The notes beneath the pieces were generated by a model, which did not search any database, was not told the DNA's origin, and was given only the letters and a program-made list of their open reading frames with translations. The translations under genes were made by a program, and so were the position numbers. This document shows positions 8,310-17,649 of a stretch of DNA of 64,000 nt, one piece after another. Source of the DNA: Micromonospora sp. WMMD812 (GTDB lineage: Bacteria; Actinomycetota; Actinomycetes; Mycobacteriales; Micromonosporaceae); NCBI RefSeq assembly GCF_027497215.1, contig NZ_CP114904.1, positions 744,001 through 808,000 of the forward strand, written 5' to 3'. The number at the start of each line of letters is the position of its first letter. The first letter of the stretch is position 1.

Positions 8310-9383
8310 TCAGTCGATGGTCGGCGGTGCGGTCCGGGCCGCCTCGACGAGCGCCGCGGCCGCGCCGGCGTACGGGTTGTAGGTGTAGGTGCGGGCCAGG
8401 CCGGCCGGGATCGTGAAGTACTCGGCCGACAACTTCGCGGGGTTGCTCGCCAGCTCGCCGCGGGCGGGCACGTCGTTGCCGTCGTCCCAGCCCCAGGGCG
8501 CGTTGGCCGAGTTGGTCGAGCAGCTCCAGGTGCCGGAGCCGCAGTCGCCGGAGGTGTCGCCGGCGAAGGTGCCGAGGCTGGCGAAGAGGCTCCCGTTCGA
8601 CCGCTGCGCCCACAGGCCGTCGGCGGCGAACATGTCGACCAGCCGGTACCGCACGTCGCGGTCGTTGCCGTTGCTGGGCGTCTCGGCGACGGTCGACGGG
8701 TAGTAGACCAACCCGTCGCCGTTGATCGCGTACTGCGGGTACGCCTTCAGACCGTGACCCTGCGCCTCCTGCGCCGTCACCGGGTGGGTGAACGCGTCGT
8801 GGGGTGACGACTGGAACTGCAGCGTGCCGTCCACGCTCTCGGTGCCGCCCGTCCAGGTGCTGCCGGCCGGGGTGTACGAGTAGAAGTCGCTGTGCGCGAC
8901 GGTGACGGCCGCGCGCAGGACGCCGTACGTGGAGCCGTCGCGCTCGATCGCGAACAGCACGCCCTCGCCGTCGTTCTCGTGCTCGGTCTCGAAGAACGGG
9001 TGGTCCGTCCAGTCCCGGGGGTGGAAGAACAGGTACGTGATGTACCAGTGGGAGCTGGTCTCGACGACCGAGTAGTACGCGTGCGCCGCGAGCGAGGTCC
9101 CGGCCTGGCCGGCCCGGTCCCAGTTGTTGCGTCCGTTCAGGTCGCCGTCGAAGTCGACCTTGGCGATGTAGTCGGACTGGCCGCCGAGCGAGTGGGCTCC
9201 GGTGGCGTCGACGTCCTGGTAGTGGATGGGCGCCCAGCGGAGGGCGAGGTCGGCCCGGCTGACGACGGCGCTCGCGGGCGTCGGCGCGGCGAGCGGCGCC
9301 GCCGCCAGTGCCGCCGTGGCGGCCGCGGCGGTGAGGGCCCTCGCCACCCGGGATCGCCGGGCCTTGCTGCTTCTGTCGAGCAT
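8310..9383 (-). CDS. Secreted protein, possibly Vps62/NPP1-like fold
   Basis: A 357-residue exported protein. The signal peptide has a basic start (DRSSKARRSRVAR), an Ala-rich core and a cleavage region at PTPASAV near residue 39. The mature part is rich in Trp, Tyr and Asp, with RWAPIHYQDVD, HAYYSVVETSSHWYITYLFF and a FFETEHENDGEG segment. That mix of a WAP-type opening and an acidic strand after a hydrophobic YLFFHPRDW resembles Vps62/NPP1-type beta-sandwich proteins, but I would not assign it firmly. Two Cys (CGSGTWSC) probably form a disulfide. It is preceded by GGAGTGCACC and lies downstream of a chitinase on the same strand with a terminator between. Confidence 0.6.
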   Translation of the reverse strand: MLDRSSKARRSRVARALTAAAATAALAAAPLAAPTPASAVVSRADLALRWAPIHYQDVDATGAHSLGGQSDYIAKVDFDGDLNGRNNWDRAGQAGTSLAAHAYYSVVETSSHWYITYLFFHPRDWTDHPFFETEHENDGEGVLFAIERDGSTYGVLRAAVTVAHSDFYSYTPAGSTWTGGTESVDGTLQFQSSPHDAFTHPVTAQEAQGHGLKAYPQYAINGDGLVYYPSTVAETPSNGNDRDVRYRLVDMFAADGLWAQRSNGSLFASLGTFAGDTSGDCGSGTWSCSTNSANAPWGWDDGNDVPARGELASNPAKLSAEYFTIPAGLARTYTYNPYAGAAAALVEAARTAPPTID

Positions 9384-9518
9384 GGTGCACTCCTGCGTCC
9401 GGAATCGATAGACCGTGATGGATCATCGTGGTCCCGGACACCCGGCGTGTGTCCGCCCGGCGAAGAACGCATAGATGATTTTCGACAGCTGAGATGCCGC
9501 CCACCTCGCGCGCACGAA

Positions 9519-9564
9519 GACCGGCCCCTCCCCGGGCGAGGAGTCGCTCGGGGACGGGCCGGTC
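9519..9564 (-). terminator. Hairpin terminator of the chitinase gene
   Basis: Outer arms GACCGGCCC (9519-9527) and GGGCCGGTC (9556-9564) are perfect and continue inward with nearly complementary CTCCCCGGGCGA / TCGCTCGGGGAC. It lies 21 bases past the chitinase stop codon. Confidence 0.7.
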
Positions 9565-9584
9565 TGCAGTGCTACGAGGTTGGG

Positions 9585-10928
9585 CTACCGGGTCGTGAGC
9601 CCGAGGCCGATCGTCTTGGTCAGGGTGGCGTTGTCGTCGTCGCCGTCCAACGACCAGATCATCGCGCCGGCCAGACCCGCCCGCCGGATGTAGAGCGTCT
9701 TCTGCAGCACGACCGCCGGGTCGTCGTACGTCCAGAGCGTCGTGCCGTCGAACAACCAGGCGTGCCCGGCGCGGAGGTCGCGGTGGACGGTGTAGCCGTT
9801 GCCGGCGAGGGTCTTGAGCTGCTTGTAGTCCTCGTATCCGGGAGCGTGGGTGGCCGGCGCGGGCCCGGCGGCGGGCTGGAAGAGGCCGTCCCCACCGCCG
9901 GTGACGCCGGTCCAGCCCTGCCCGTAGTAGGGGATGCCCAGGACCAGCTTGCCGCGCGGCGCGCCGCGGGCGATCCAGCCGTCGATCGCCACCTCGACGG
10001 AGAAGTCCGGGTCGTCCGGCGCACCCGCCGGCACCCGCAGCGCCGACTGCTGGTTGGTCACCGCGTCCCAGGAGCCGTGGAAGTCGTACCCCTGGACCGT
10101 CGCGAAGTCCAGGTACTTGAAGATCTTGCGACCCTCGAACCCGGCGTCCATGGCTGCCGGGTTGGCCGGCAGGAAGGCGGTCAGCGGGTGGTGCTTACGG
10201 GTCTGCCGGCCGTACGCGTCGAGCTGCTTGCGGAACTCGGCGAGCAGCTTGGTGAAGTTCTCCCGGTCCTCCGGGCGGATCACGTTGCCCGGCTCGCCCG
10301 GCCAGTTCGGCCACTCCCAGTCGAGATCGATTCCGTCGAAGACGCCGGCGGCCGAACCCGGGCCGCCGCTGCCGCCGTCCAGGTTCGGGAGGTTCCCCTT
10401 GAGGTAGAGGTCGATGCAGGAGGCGACGAACGCCTTGCGGGAGGCGTCGGTGCGGGCCGCGTTCGAGAAGTACGTGGACCAGCTCCAGCCGCCGAGCGAG
10501 ATCAACACCTTCAGGTCGGGATGCTTGGCCTTGAGCTTGGCGAGCTGGCCGAAGTTGCCGTTGAGCGGCTCACCCCAGGTGTCGGCGACGCCGTCGACGC
10601 TCTCCTGCGCCGGGACGGGACGCTGGTAGTCGGCCCAGGCGTCACCCTCGCCCGGCCCGCCGTCCACATAGCAGCGTCCGTCCTCGCTCACGTTGCCGAA
10701 GGCGTAGTTGACGTGGGTGAGGCGGCTCGCCGCTCCGGAGGTGTCGAGCTTCTTGACCGGGAAGGCCCGGCCGTAGATGCCCCACTGGGTGAAGTAGCCG
10801 ACCCGGTGGTAGCCGTCGCGGTGGTCCGGGCGGCCACCCGCGCTCGCGGCGGTCGGCGGGGCGACGGTGACGAGCATGGTCGTCAGGGCGACGAGAGCGG
10901 TGAGGCGGCGGTGGCGGAATGGTCGCAT
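9585..10928 (-). CDS. Secreted chitinase, glycoside hydrolase family 18
   Basis: A 447-residue secreted GH18 enzyme. ATG 10928 follows GTGGGAGTGCCG and begins a signal peptide (MRPFRHRRLTALVAL ... AASA). The catalytic motif reads FDGIDLDWEWP, giving DxxDxDxE with Glu as the acid/base; the preceding LISLGGWSWS is the SxGG strand and MIWSLDGDD is the last barrel strand with the conserved Trp. The sequence has an insertion between strands typical of subfamily A chitinases. There is no carbohydrate-binding or fibronectin module. It should cut chitin beta-1,4 bonds with retention. The enzyme fits a soil actinomycete feeding on fungal or arthropod chitin. Confidence 0.9.
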   Translation of the reverse strand: MRPFRHRRLTALVALTTMLVTVAPPTAASAGGRPDHRDGYHRVGYFTQWGIYGRAFPVKKLDTSGAASRLTHVNYAFGNVSEDGRCYVDGGPGEGDAWADYQRPVPAQESVDGVADTWGEPLNGNFGQLAKLKAKHPDLKVLISLGGWSWSTYFSNAARTDASRKAFVASCIDLYLKGNLPNLDGGSGGPGSAAGVFDGIDLDWEWPNWPGEPGNVIRPEDRENFTKLLAEFRKQLDAYGRQTRKHHPLTAFLPANPAAMDAGFEGRKIFKYLDFATVQGYDFHGSWDAVTNQQSALRVPAGAPDDPDFSVEVAIDGWIARGAPRGKLVLGIPYYGQGWTGVTGGGDGLFQPAAGPAPATHAPGYEDYKQLKTLAGNGYTVHRDLRAGHAWLFDGTTLWTYDDPAVVLQKTLYIRRAGLAGAMIWSLDGDDDNATLTKTIGLGLTTR

Positions 10929-11158
10929 CGGCACTCCCACGTCGGTGGAGGGAAATTAGTAAGGAGACTTTCCTGATTGATGAAGCTAAGCCGATCACGT
11001 TCTGCGGTCAAGGGCTGACCGGTCACGCCCGCATCGCCGCCGGTCACTGCCGGGCAGGCGGATCGTCGACGCGGACGTTTCCCCAGGTCGGAGGCGTGCG
11101 GTGCCATGTCGGCGACGACCGGTCCGGGTACGGTCGGCGCGGCTACCATTGCCCGGTC

Positions 11159-11705
11159 ATGCTGCTGCGGGTGCTTGGACCCTTCGAGGCCGAGGTCGAC
11201 GGAGGCAAGGTCGGCCTCGGCGGGCCCCGGCAACGTGCCGTGCTCGCGCTGCTGCTGCTCGCCCGCGGCGACGTCGTCTCCGTGGACCGGATGATCGACC
11301 AGCTCTGGCGGGGCGAGCCGCCGCCCCGGGCCATCGCCTCCCTCCAGGCGTACGTCTCCAACCTGCGCCGGCTCCTGGAGCCGGCCCGCGAGCCCCGGGC
11401 CCCGGCCCGCCTGCTGGTCACCGCGCCACCCGGCTACGCGATCCGGCTGCCCGCGGAAGCCGTCGACGCCTGGCGGTTCGAGAAGTCGCTCGCCGAGGCG
11501 CGCGCCGTCGGCGGCGACGACCCGGGCCGCGCCCACGCGCTCCTGCGCGCCGGGCTCGAACTGTGGCGCGGCGAGGCGTACGCCGAGTTCGCCGAGGAGC
11601 CGTGGGCCCGACCCGAGGTGACGCGGCTGGAGGAGCTGCGTTTCGTCGCCCGGGAGCTGCTCCTGGACGCGACCCTGCGCAGCGGCGGCGCTGCCGAAGC
11701 GGTCG
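11159..11705 (+). pseudogene. AfsR/SARP-type regulator, N-terminal half (broken by deletion and frameshift)
   Basis: ATG 11159 begins MLLRVLGPFEAEVDG, the start of the winged-helix DNA-binding domain of SARP/AfsR regulators, followed by DRMIDQLWRGEPPP and the recognition segment SLQAYVSNLRRLLEP. A bacterial transcriptional activation (BTAD) domain then begins (DAWRFEKSLAEAR ... WARPEVTRLEELR) but stops after LLLDATLRSGG. The usual remaining 80-90 residues of BTAD are absent. The next recognisable text, LPKRSLFVGREAEL, is in another frame from about 11691. The junction lies in a GGCGGCG run at about 11683-11692. The N-terminal frame itself stays open to 14509, giving a meaningless Arg-rich tail. 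A real deletion or an assembly error would look the same. Confidence 0.7.
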
Positions 11706-14177
11706 TTGTTCGTCGGCCGGGAGGCCGAGTTGGCCGCCCTCGCGGCGGCCGCCGCCGAGGCGGTCGCCGACGGTCCACGCGTCGCGGTCGTCTCCGGCGA
11801 GGCCGGCGCCGGCAAGTCCAGCCTGCTGAGCCGACTGCGGCACGACCTGGCCGCCCAGGGCTGGACGGTGGTCGCCGGCCGCTGCCCCGAGGTCGAGGGC
11901 GCCCCACCGGCCTGGGCCTGGGTCGAGGTCCTCCGGCGGCTCGCCGTGACCGCGCCCCCCAGGGACCTCGCCCCGGCGCTCGCCCCGCTGCTCGACGACA
12001 GCGCGCGTCACCCGCGCGCGGACGTCGCGGCCGGAAGGTTCCACCTGCACCGCGCCGTCCTGGCCTGGCTGCGCGCCGCCGCGGCGGACCGGCCGCTCGC
12101 CGTCCTCCTCGACGACCTGCACGCCGCGGACACCGAGACACTGCTCCTGCTGACCAGCGCCACCGAGTTGACCGACGCGGCGGTCCTGTTCGTGGTGGCG
12201 CTGCGGCCGGGGGACAACCGGGAGCGGCTCGCCGGCACCCTGGCCGCGCTGGCCCGCCGGTCACCCCGGCGGCTGCACCTGGAGGGCCTGCCGGCGGCCG
12301 ACGTCGAGCGGCTCGTCGGCGCCTTCGCCCGCCGGGCCGTCGACCCGGACACGGTCGCCGCGCTCGCCGCCCGCACCGGCGGCAACCCGTTCTACGTCCG
12401 CGAGTCGGCCAAGCTGCTCGCTTCCGAGGGCGCGCTCGTCGCCGTCTCCGAGGTGCCTGCGGGCGTACGCGACGTGCTGCGCCGGCGCCTGTCCCGGCTG
12501 CCGGCACCGGCGGTCGTGCTGCTGCGGCTGACCGCCGTCGTCGGTCGGGAGGCGGACGTCGAGACGCTCGTCGAGGCCGCCGGCACCGACGAGGGCGCCG
12601 TTCTCGACGCGCTGGACGCCGGGCTGATCGCCGGCCTCCTCACCGAACCCGCTCCCGGGCGGGTCCGATTCACGCACGGTCTGGTCCACGACACCGTCTA
12701 CACCGACATCTCCCACCCGCGCCGGGCCCGCCTGCACGCCCGCGTCGCCGCCTGCGTCCGCCGGCTGCGCCCCGACGACTATCCCGCGCTGGCCCACCAC
12801 TACGCCCGCGCCGCTTCCTCCGAGACCGTCCGGTTGGCCGTCGACTACGCGATCCGGGCCGCCGAGCTGGCCGAGCGGCGCTACGCGCACGACGCCGCGG
12901 TCGAACTGCTCACCAACGCGCTGGACGCCGCCGGTCCGGTCGCCGGGGACAGTGCGGCGCTCCGGGTCGACCTGCTGGGACGGCTCTTGCGGGCGCAGGC
13001 CCGGGCCGGCGCGGTGGCCGCCGCCCGGGAGACCCGCGCCCGCGCGATCGACGTGGCCGTGACGTCGGGTCGCGACGACCTGCTCATCGCGGCGTTCACC
13101 GCGTGGACCGTCCCCACGCCGTGGTCGATCCGCGCGTACGGCGTGGTGGACCACCGGGTCGTCGACCTGCTCACGCGGCTGCTGCGCACCCCTGGCCTGG
13201 TCCCGGTCGACCGGTGCCGACTGCTGGAGACGTTGACCCACGAGATCGACGGCGAGGCGGACCCGCGCGGCCCGGAAGCCGGGCGGGAGGCCCTCGCCAT
13301 CTCGCGCGACCTCGGCGACCCCGAGCTGCTCGCCCTCGGACTGGCGGCCCGCCTGCGCACCCTGCGCTTCGACCGCGAGGCGCGCCAACGCGGGGAGCTG
13401 GCGGCGGAGCTGCGCGACCTCGCCACCACGCACGGCTTCGTGACCTACCGCTGGCTCGCCGAGCAGGTCCTCAGCCAGGTCGCCGCCGCGCTCAACCAGC
13501 CGGACGAGGTCCGCGCCAGCGTCGACCGGCAGCTGGCGATGGCCGACACCTACCGGCTCAACGAGGCGCGGGTGATCGGCCTCGGCGCCGAGGCCGCCCT
13601 CGCCCACATCGCCGGCGATCTCGTGACGGCGCAGCGCCGCTACGACGAGTCCGCCGACCGGATGCGGCGCCAGGGCTCCCTGCACGCCGACGCGTTCCAC
13701 TACTTCGCCACCGCGACGCTGCTGGTCACCGAGGGGCGGATGGCCGAGCACCTGGAGCCGAGCCGGCTGGTCCGGCGGGCGCTGGGCCCGCTGGTCGACG
13801 ACTTCCTGGCGCTGGCGCTCATCCAGAGCGGCCGCCTCGACGAGGCGCGGGCCCTGCCCGTCGGGGGACATGTCCACCGCCCCGACTATTTCCAGTCGGC
13901 CCTGCTCACGGTGCGGGCCATGGTCGCCGTCGCCCTGGACCGCAGGGACCTGGCCCCGCCCCTGATCGACGCGCTGCTGCCGGTGCGGGACCAACTCGCC
14001 GGCTTCTCCAGCACCACCGTCGCCCTGCGCCCGGTCGCGTTGACGCTCGGCGAGCTGTTCCGCCTCACGGGCGACACCGAGGAGACGGCGCGACACTTCG
14101 CGCTCGCGGTGCGGGTGGCCCGCCGGTGGGGCGCGCCGCACTGGCTGGCCGAGGCGGAGCGCGCGCTCACCGGCTGA
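11706..14177 (+). CDS. AAA-ATPase / TPR portion of an AfsR-like regulator
   Basis: 823 residues from a TTG at 11706, out of frame with the DNA-binding half upstream. It starts FVGREAELAAL, then Walker A SGEAGAGKSSLLSRL near residue 31 and Walker B PLAVLLDDLHAAD, as in the AAA_16 ATPase of AfsR and LuxR-LAL proteins, followed by a winged-helix/ARC linker and a long helical TPR-like region rich in Arg and Ala. No C-terminal LuxR helix-turn-helix is present, so on its own this part has no DNA-binding domain. Originally it would have used ATP and TPR contacts to drive activation of secondary-metabolite or developmental genes. Whether it is translated alone is doubtful; there is no clear ribosome site before the TTG. 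Confidence 0.7.
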   Translation: MFVGREAELAALAAAAAEAVADGPRVAVVSGEAGAGKSSLLSRLRHDLAAQGWTVVAGRCPEVEGAPPAWAWVEVLRRLAVTAPPRDLAPALAPLLDDSARHPRADVAAGRFHLHRAVLAWLRAAAADRPLAVLLDDLHAADTETLLLLTSATELTDAAVLFVVALRPGDNRERLAGTLAALARRSPRRLHLEGLPAADVERLVGAFARRAVDPDTVAALAARTGGNPFYVRESAKLLASEGALVAVSEVPAGVRDVLRRRLSRLPAPAVVLLRLTAVVGREADVETLVEAAGTDEGAVLDALDAGLIAGLLTEPAPGRVRFTHGLVHDTVYTDISHPRRARLHARVAACVRRLRPDDYPALAHHYARAASSETVRLAVDYAIRAAELAERRYAHDAAVELLTNALDAAGPVAGDSAALRVDLLGRLLRAQARAGAVAAARETRARAIDVAVTSGRDDLLIAAFTAWTVPTPWSIRAYGVVDHRVVDLLTRLLRTPGLVPVDRCRLLETLTHEIDGEADPRGPEAGREALAISRDLGDPELLALGLAARLRTLRFDREARQRGELAAELRDLATTHGFVTYRWLAEQVLSQVAAALNQPDEVRASVDRQLAMADTYRLNEARVIGLGAEAALAHIAGDLVTAQRRYDESADRMRRQGSLHADAFHYFATATLLVTEGRMAEHLEPSRLVRRALGPLVDDFLALALIQSGRLDEARALPVGGHVHRPDYFQSALLTVRAMVAVALDRRDLAPPLIDALLPVRDQLAGFSSTTVALRPVALTLGELFRLTGDTEETARHFALAVRVARRWGAPHWLAEAERALTG

Positions 14178-14393
14178 CCGGGCGGGCCGCCGGCGTGCGG
14201 TTGGCGGATTCCAAGTCGTTCGCTAGGGGTGCCTGGAAGGCTGGCACACCGCGTGCCGCGCGCGGCCGCGCGGGTCTGGGCAGCGCCGCCCGGGCCGGTC
14301 AGGTGGACGTGGCAGCCGCCACTCCTCCGGAGCTTCTCGCCGCACCGATCCGCGAGCAGACAGCCCCTCGCTCCGATGTTCCGAAAGGTCGCA

Positions 14394-15083
14394 GTGAACC
14401 AGAACCACAACGAACGCATGGCCGACGTCCGAGACATGTACATGGCCCACGCCGCCATGCGCGAATTCGGGCTGCTGCCGCAGCTCGTCCGGGACGTCAG
14501 GTCGGGTGACACCAGACGCGCGGAGGTCGTCGGCGCCCACGCCGAACTGCTCTGCCTCATCCTGCACATGCACCATGAGGGCGAGGACCTGCTGCTCTGG
14601 CCACGGTTGCAGGAACGTGGGGGCGCGGAGGCCGCGGCCGTCGTCCCGACGATGGAGGCACAGCATCACGCCATCGAGAGGGCCCACGACACGGTGGTGG
14701 GCCTTCTCCCCGTCTGGCGCGCCACCGGACGGGGCGGCGAGGAACTCGCCGTCGCCCTCGACGGCCTGTACGACGCGCTGGTCGAACACATGGCGCTGGA
14801 GGAGCGGGAGATCCTGCCGCTGGCCGAGAAGTACGTCACGGCCGACGAGTGGAAGGGGCTCGGCGAGCACGGGATGAGCAAGGCCCCGAAGAAGGCCCTT
14901 CCGCTGGCCTTCGGCATCGCCATGTACGAGGCGGACCCGGCGGTGGTCAAGGCGGTACTCGCGCACGCGCCGCTGCCGGCCCGGCTGCTCATGCCGGTCA
15001 TCGGTCCGCGCCTCTACGCCAAGCACGCCAAGCGGGTCCACGGAACCGCCACCCCGCCCCGCAGCACCGCGCTCGTCCGTTGA
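14394..15083 (+). CDS. Hemerythrin/HHE-domain protein
   Basis: A 229-residue helical protein. GTG 14394 follows GAAAGGTCGCA; an in-frame ATG at 14376 is an alternative. Helix-borne His and Glu residues occur as AHAELLCLILHMHHEGED, QHHAIERAHD and EHMALEEREILPL, the spacing of the HHE/hemerythrin four-helix bundle that holds a di-iron site. The C-terminal third (KKALPLAFGIAMYEADP onwards) is typical of the actinomycete branch. Likely roles are oxygen or nitric oxide sensing, iron handling or redox protection; nothing nearby decides between them. Confidence 0.85.
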   Translation: MNQNHNERMADVRDMYMAHAAMREFGLLPQLVRDVRSGDTRRAEVVGAHAELLCLILHMHHEGEDLLLWPRLQERGGAEAAAVVPTMEAQHHAIERAHDTVVGLLPVWRATGRGGEELAVALDGLYDALVEHMALEEREILPLAEKYVTADEWKGLGEHGMSKAPKKALPLAFGIAMYEADPAVVKAVLAHAPLPARLLMPVIGPRLYAKHAKRVHGTATPPRSTALVR

Positions 15084-15189
15084 GCAGGCGTCGGCGGTGG
15101 GGGCGGCGTCGCCCACCGCCGGCGCGGCCGGCGGCGCCGCCCAGATGGAGGATTGTGAGGGCGTTACCGGGTGGTAACGATGTGGTGTC

Positions 15190-16086
15190 ATGGACTCCGC
15201 CGTGACCCTTATCGGACTTCCCATCGCCCTCGGCATCATCATGCTCGGCCTGGGTCTCGGGCTGACCTTTGCGGACTTCCGCCGGGTGGGCCGACACCCG
15301 AAGGCCGCCGCCATCGCGCTCGTGTGCCAGATGCTGATCCTGCCGGCGCTCTGCTTCGGCCTGGTCGTCGCCTTCGACCTGGCGCCGGAGCTGGCCGTGG
15401 GGATGATGCTGCTGGCCGCGTCCCCCGGTGGCACCACCGCCAACCTCTACAGCCACCTGTTCGGCGGCCACGTGGCCCTGAACATCACGCTGACCGCCAT
15501 CAACTCGGTGCTCGCCGTGTTCGTCCTGCCGGTCGTGGTCAACCTGTCGGCGGCGCACTTCCTGGCCGACGGACGGAACATCGGCCTGCAGTTCGACAAG
15601 GTGCTGCAGGTGTTCGCCATCGTGCTCGTCCCGGTCGCGATCGGCATGCTGGTCCGGGCCCGGGCGCCCCGGGTCGCCGAACGCCTGCACCGTCCCGTCC
15701 GGACCCTGTCCGTCGTCGTGCTCGTCGCGGTGGTCGTCGGCGCCGTGCTCGGCGAGCGCGAGAACATCGCCGACTACTTCGTCTCGGTCGGCCTGGCCGT
15801 GCTCGCGTTCAACCTGCTGAGCCTCGCGATCGGGTACGGGGTGCCGCGGCTGGCCGGGGTCGACCGGGGCGCGGCGACGGCGGCCGGGTTCGAGATCGGC
15901 ATCCACAACAGCACGCTGGCCATCACGATCGCGCTGAGCCCGGCGCTGCTCGACAGCACGCAGATGGCCATCCCGGGAGCCGTCTACGGCATCGTCATGT
16001 TCTTCACCGCTGCCGCCTTCGGCTACCTGGTGACCCGCGTCGGCACCCGGCCCGCGACCGTCCCGGGGGAGTCCGCCGCCACCTGA
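15190..16086 (+). CDS. Bile acid:sodium symporter (BASS) family transporter
   Basis: A 298-residue membrane protein with about nine to ten helices. SPGGTTANLYSHLFGG and EIGIHNSTLAITIAL correspond to the two conserved crossover segments of the BASS/SBF fold that bind sodium and substrate. Length is typical. Bacterial BASS proteins carry organic anions such as pantoate, pyruvate or taurocholate; the substrate here is not evident. It is followed 56 bases later by an epimerase-type oxidoreductase on the same strand, which could act on the imported compound (inference). Confidence 0.88.
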   Translation: MDSAVTLIGLPIALGIIMLGLGLGLTFADFRRVGRHPKAAAIALVCQMLILPALCFGLVVAFDLAPELAVGMMLLAASPGGTTANLYSHLFGGHVALNITLTAINSVLAVFVLPVVVNLSAAHFLADGRNIGLQFDKVLQVFAIVLVPVAIGMLVRARAPRVAERLHRPVRTLSVVVLVAVVVGAVLGERENIADYFVSVGLAVLAFNLLSLAIGYGVPRLAGVDRGAATAAGFEIGIHNSTLAITIALSPALLDSTQMAIPGAVYGIVMFFTAAAFGYLVTRVGTRPATVPGESAAT

Positions 16087-16141
16087 GGCGGGCCGCGGAC
16101 CCCCGTGCGCGGTGCGGGGCGGCGCAGGACAGGATGTGGCC

Positions 16142-17053
16142 ATGACCGGTTCTGTTCCCCCGCCAGCACTGCCCGGGCGCGTCGTCGTCACCGGAGCCAA
16201 CGGCAAGCTCGGTCGCGCGGTGGTCGCGCACCTGCGCGCCGTGGGTGTCGACGTGCTGGCCGTGGACCGCGCCGCGGGGCGCGACCCCCGAGACGTCGAC
16301 GGCGAGTTCCTCCTCCTGGACCTCACCGACTACGGGCAGGTGGTGGAGGCCCTCACCGGGAGCGCCGACGAGCACGGCGGGCGGGTCGACGCGGTCGTGC
16401 ACCTGGCCGCGGTCCCGGCCCCCGGGCTGCTGCCCAACGCGACCACCTTCGCCAACAACTCCGCGGCGACGTACAACGTCTTCGCCGCGGCCCGGGCCGC
16501 GGGAATCAAGCGGGTGGTGTGGGCGTCGAGCGAGACCGTGCTGGGCCTGCCGTTCGACACCCCGCCGCCGTACGCGCCGGTCGACGAGGAGTACGCACCG
16601 CGCCCGGAGTCGACCTACTCGCTGAACAAGGTGCTGGAGGAGGAGATGGCGCGGCACTTCTGCCGGTGGGACCCCGACCTGGTCATGGTGGGCCTGCGGT
16701 TCTCCAACGTCATGGACGTCGAGGACTACGCGCCGTTCCCGTCGTTCGACGCCGACCCGCGGCTGCGCCGGTGGAACCTGTGGGGGTACATCGACGCCCG
16801 CGACGGGGCCCAGGCGGTCGAGCGGGCACTCGCGCACGAGCGGCCCGGCGCCGACGTCTTCATCATCGCCAACGCCGACACCGTCATGAGCCGGTCCAGC
16901 GCCAGTCTCATGGCCGAGGTGTATCCGGACGTCGAGGTCCGCAAGGACCTCGGCGAGCACGAGACCCTGCTCAGCATCGACAAGGCCCGGCGGGTTCTGG
17001 GCTACGAGCCTCGGCACTCCTGGCGCGACCACGTGGACCCGGCCGACCGCTGA
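16142..17053 (+). CDS. NAD(P)-dependent epimerase/dehydratase-type oxidoreductase (extended SDR)
   Basis: A 303-residue extended short-chain dehydrogenase. It begins with the Rossmann motif VVTGANGKLGRAVVAHL and, after the acidic VDRAAG end of strand two, has a catalytic Ser (WASSETVLG) and the YSLNK catalytic Tyr/Lys pair near residue 163. It lacks signs of a metal or heme site. Family members act on nucleotide sugars, uronic acids or other hydroxy substrates; the pattern resembles uronate dehydrogenase-like and UDP-glucose epimerase-like proteins. ATG 16142 follows AGGACAGGATGTGGCC. It may form an operon with the BASS transporter. Confidence 0.85.
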   Translation: MTGSVPPPALPGRVVVTGANGKLGRAVVAHLRAVGVDVLAVDRAAGRDPRDVDGEFLLLDLTDYGQVVEALTGSADEHGGRVDAVVHLAAVPAPGLLPNATTFANNSAATYNVFAAARAAGIKRVVWASSETVLGLPFDTPPPYAPVDEEYAPRPESTYSLNKVLEEEMARHFCRWDPDLVMVGLRFSNVMDVEDYAPFPSFDADPRLRRWNLWGYIDARDGAQAVERALAHERPGADVFIIANADTVMSRSSASLMAEVYPDVEVRKDLGEHETLLSIDKARRVLGYEPRHSWRDHVDPADR

Positions 17054-17135
17054 GGCGGCTGGCCGACGGCGGCGACGTCGTGCGCGTGACCGGGCCGCTG
17101 CGTCGGACAGCGGGCAGGAAGCGCGTCGGCGTTGC

Positions 17136-17649
17136 CTACCGTCGGCGGCCCGTTGACAGGTGGGGCGCCATGTAGCGGATCAGAGGCCCGCCCGGGCCGT
17201 GGTAGTCGAGGAGGATGTCGGGCGCGTCGACCAATCCTGAGGGCGCCGCGTTCGTGTGCCGTCGGCCAGATGCGCCATCGTCCGCCGTTGGGGGGGCCGG
17301 CCGTCACGGCGATGGTCACGCGCTTCATGCCACGATCGGTCTCGGTCAGGAGTCCGCTGGTGATGACGACGACGGACGAGCCCGTCCGCCGCTCCGGTGG
17401 CGGATCGCCACCGTCCACCAGGTTCGGCTCGGTGAGCAGGCAGCGGCAGGCCCGGCCACGGGCGTGCAACGCCTGCGCCAGGTGATCGACCACGCCGAGG
17501 TGGGAGTTCGGACAGGCCACCGCCACCCGTTGGCCCTTACCGACCGACGCGGCCGCGATCGCGTCCGCGATGGTCACCAGCGCTGCCCGCTCACGCGCGA
17601 TCCACGAAAGATCGGGCGCGACCGTGCCGTCATCCAGGGTCGACTTCAC
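17136..17649 (-). pseudogene. Possible remnant of an unrecognised gene with a frameshift
   Basis: Reading the minus strand, a GTG at 17649 opens a protein-like stretch (RVAVACPNSHLGVVDHLAQA, then VVVITSGLL and RVTIAVTAGPP) with alternating hydrophobic strands and helices. Near 17230-17290 it loses this character, while the neighbouring frame picks up a sensible C-terminus (LVDAPDILLDYHGPGGPLI then RYMAPHLSTG) ending at a TAG at 17136-17138. A run of seven G at 17290-17296 on the plus strand is a likely slip site. I do not recognise the family; the N-terminal part looks like a nucleotide-binding fold without a P-loop. No good ribosome site. Base composition is like its neighbours. Confidence 0.25.

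Noticed and set aside
12261..14141. A 626-residue minus-strand open frame
   Set aside because: Composed of Arg/Gly/Gln-rich text antisense to the ATPase; a GC-skew shadow with no ribosome site.
10919..14509. A 1196-residue open frame covering the whole regulator region
   Set aside because: Only its first part encodes the AfsR N-terminus; from about 11690 it is the Arg/Pro-rich shadow of the ATPase frame.
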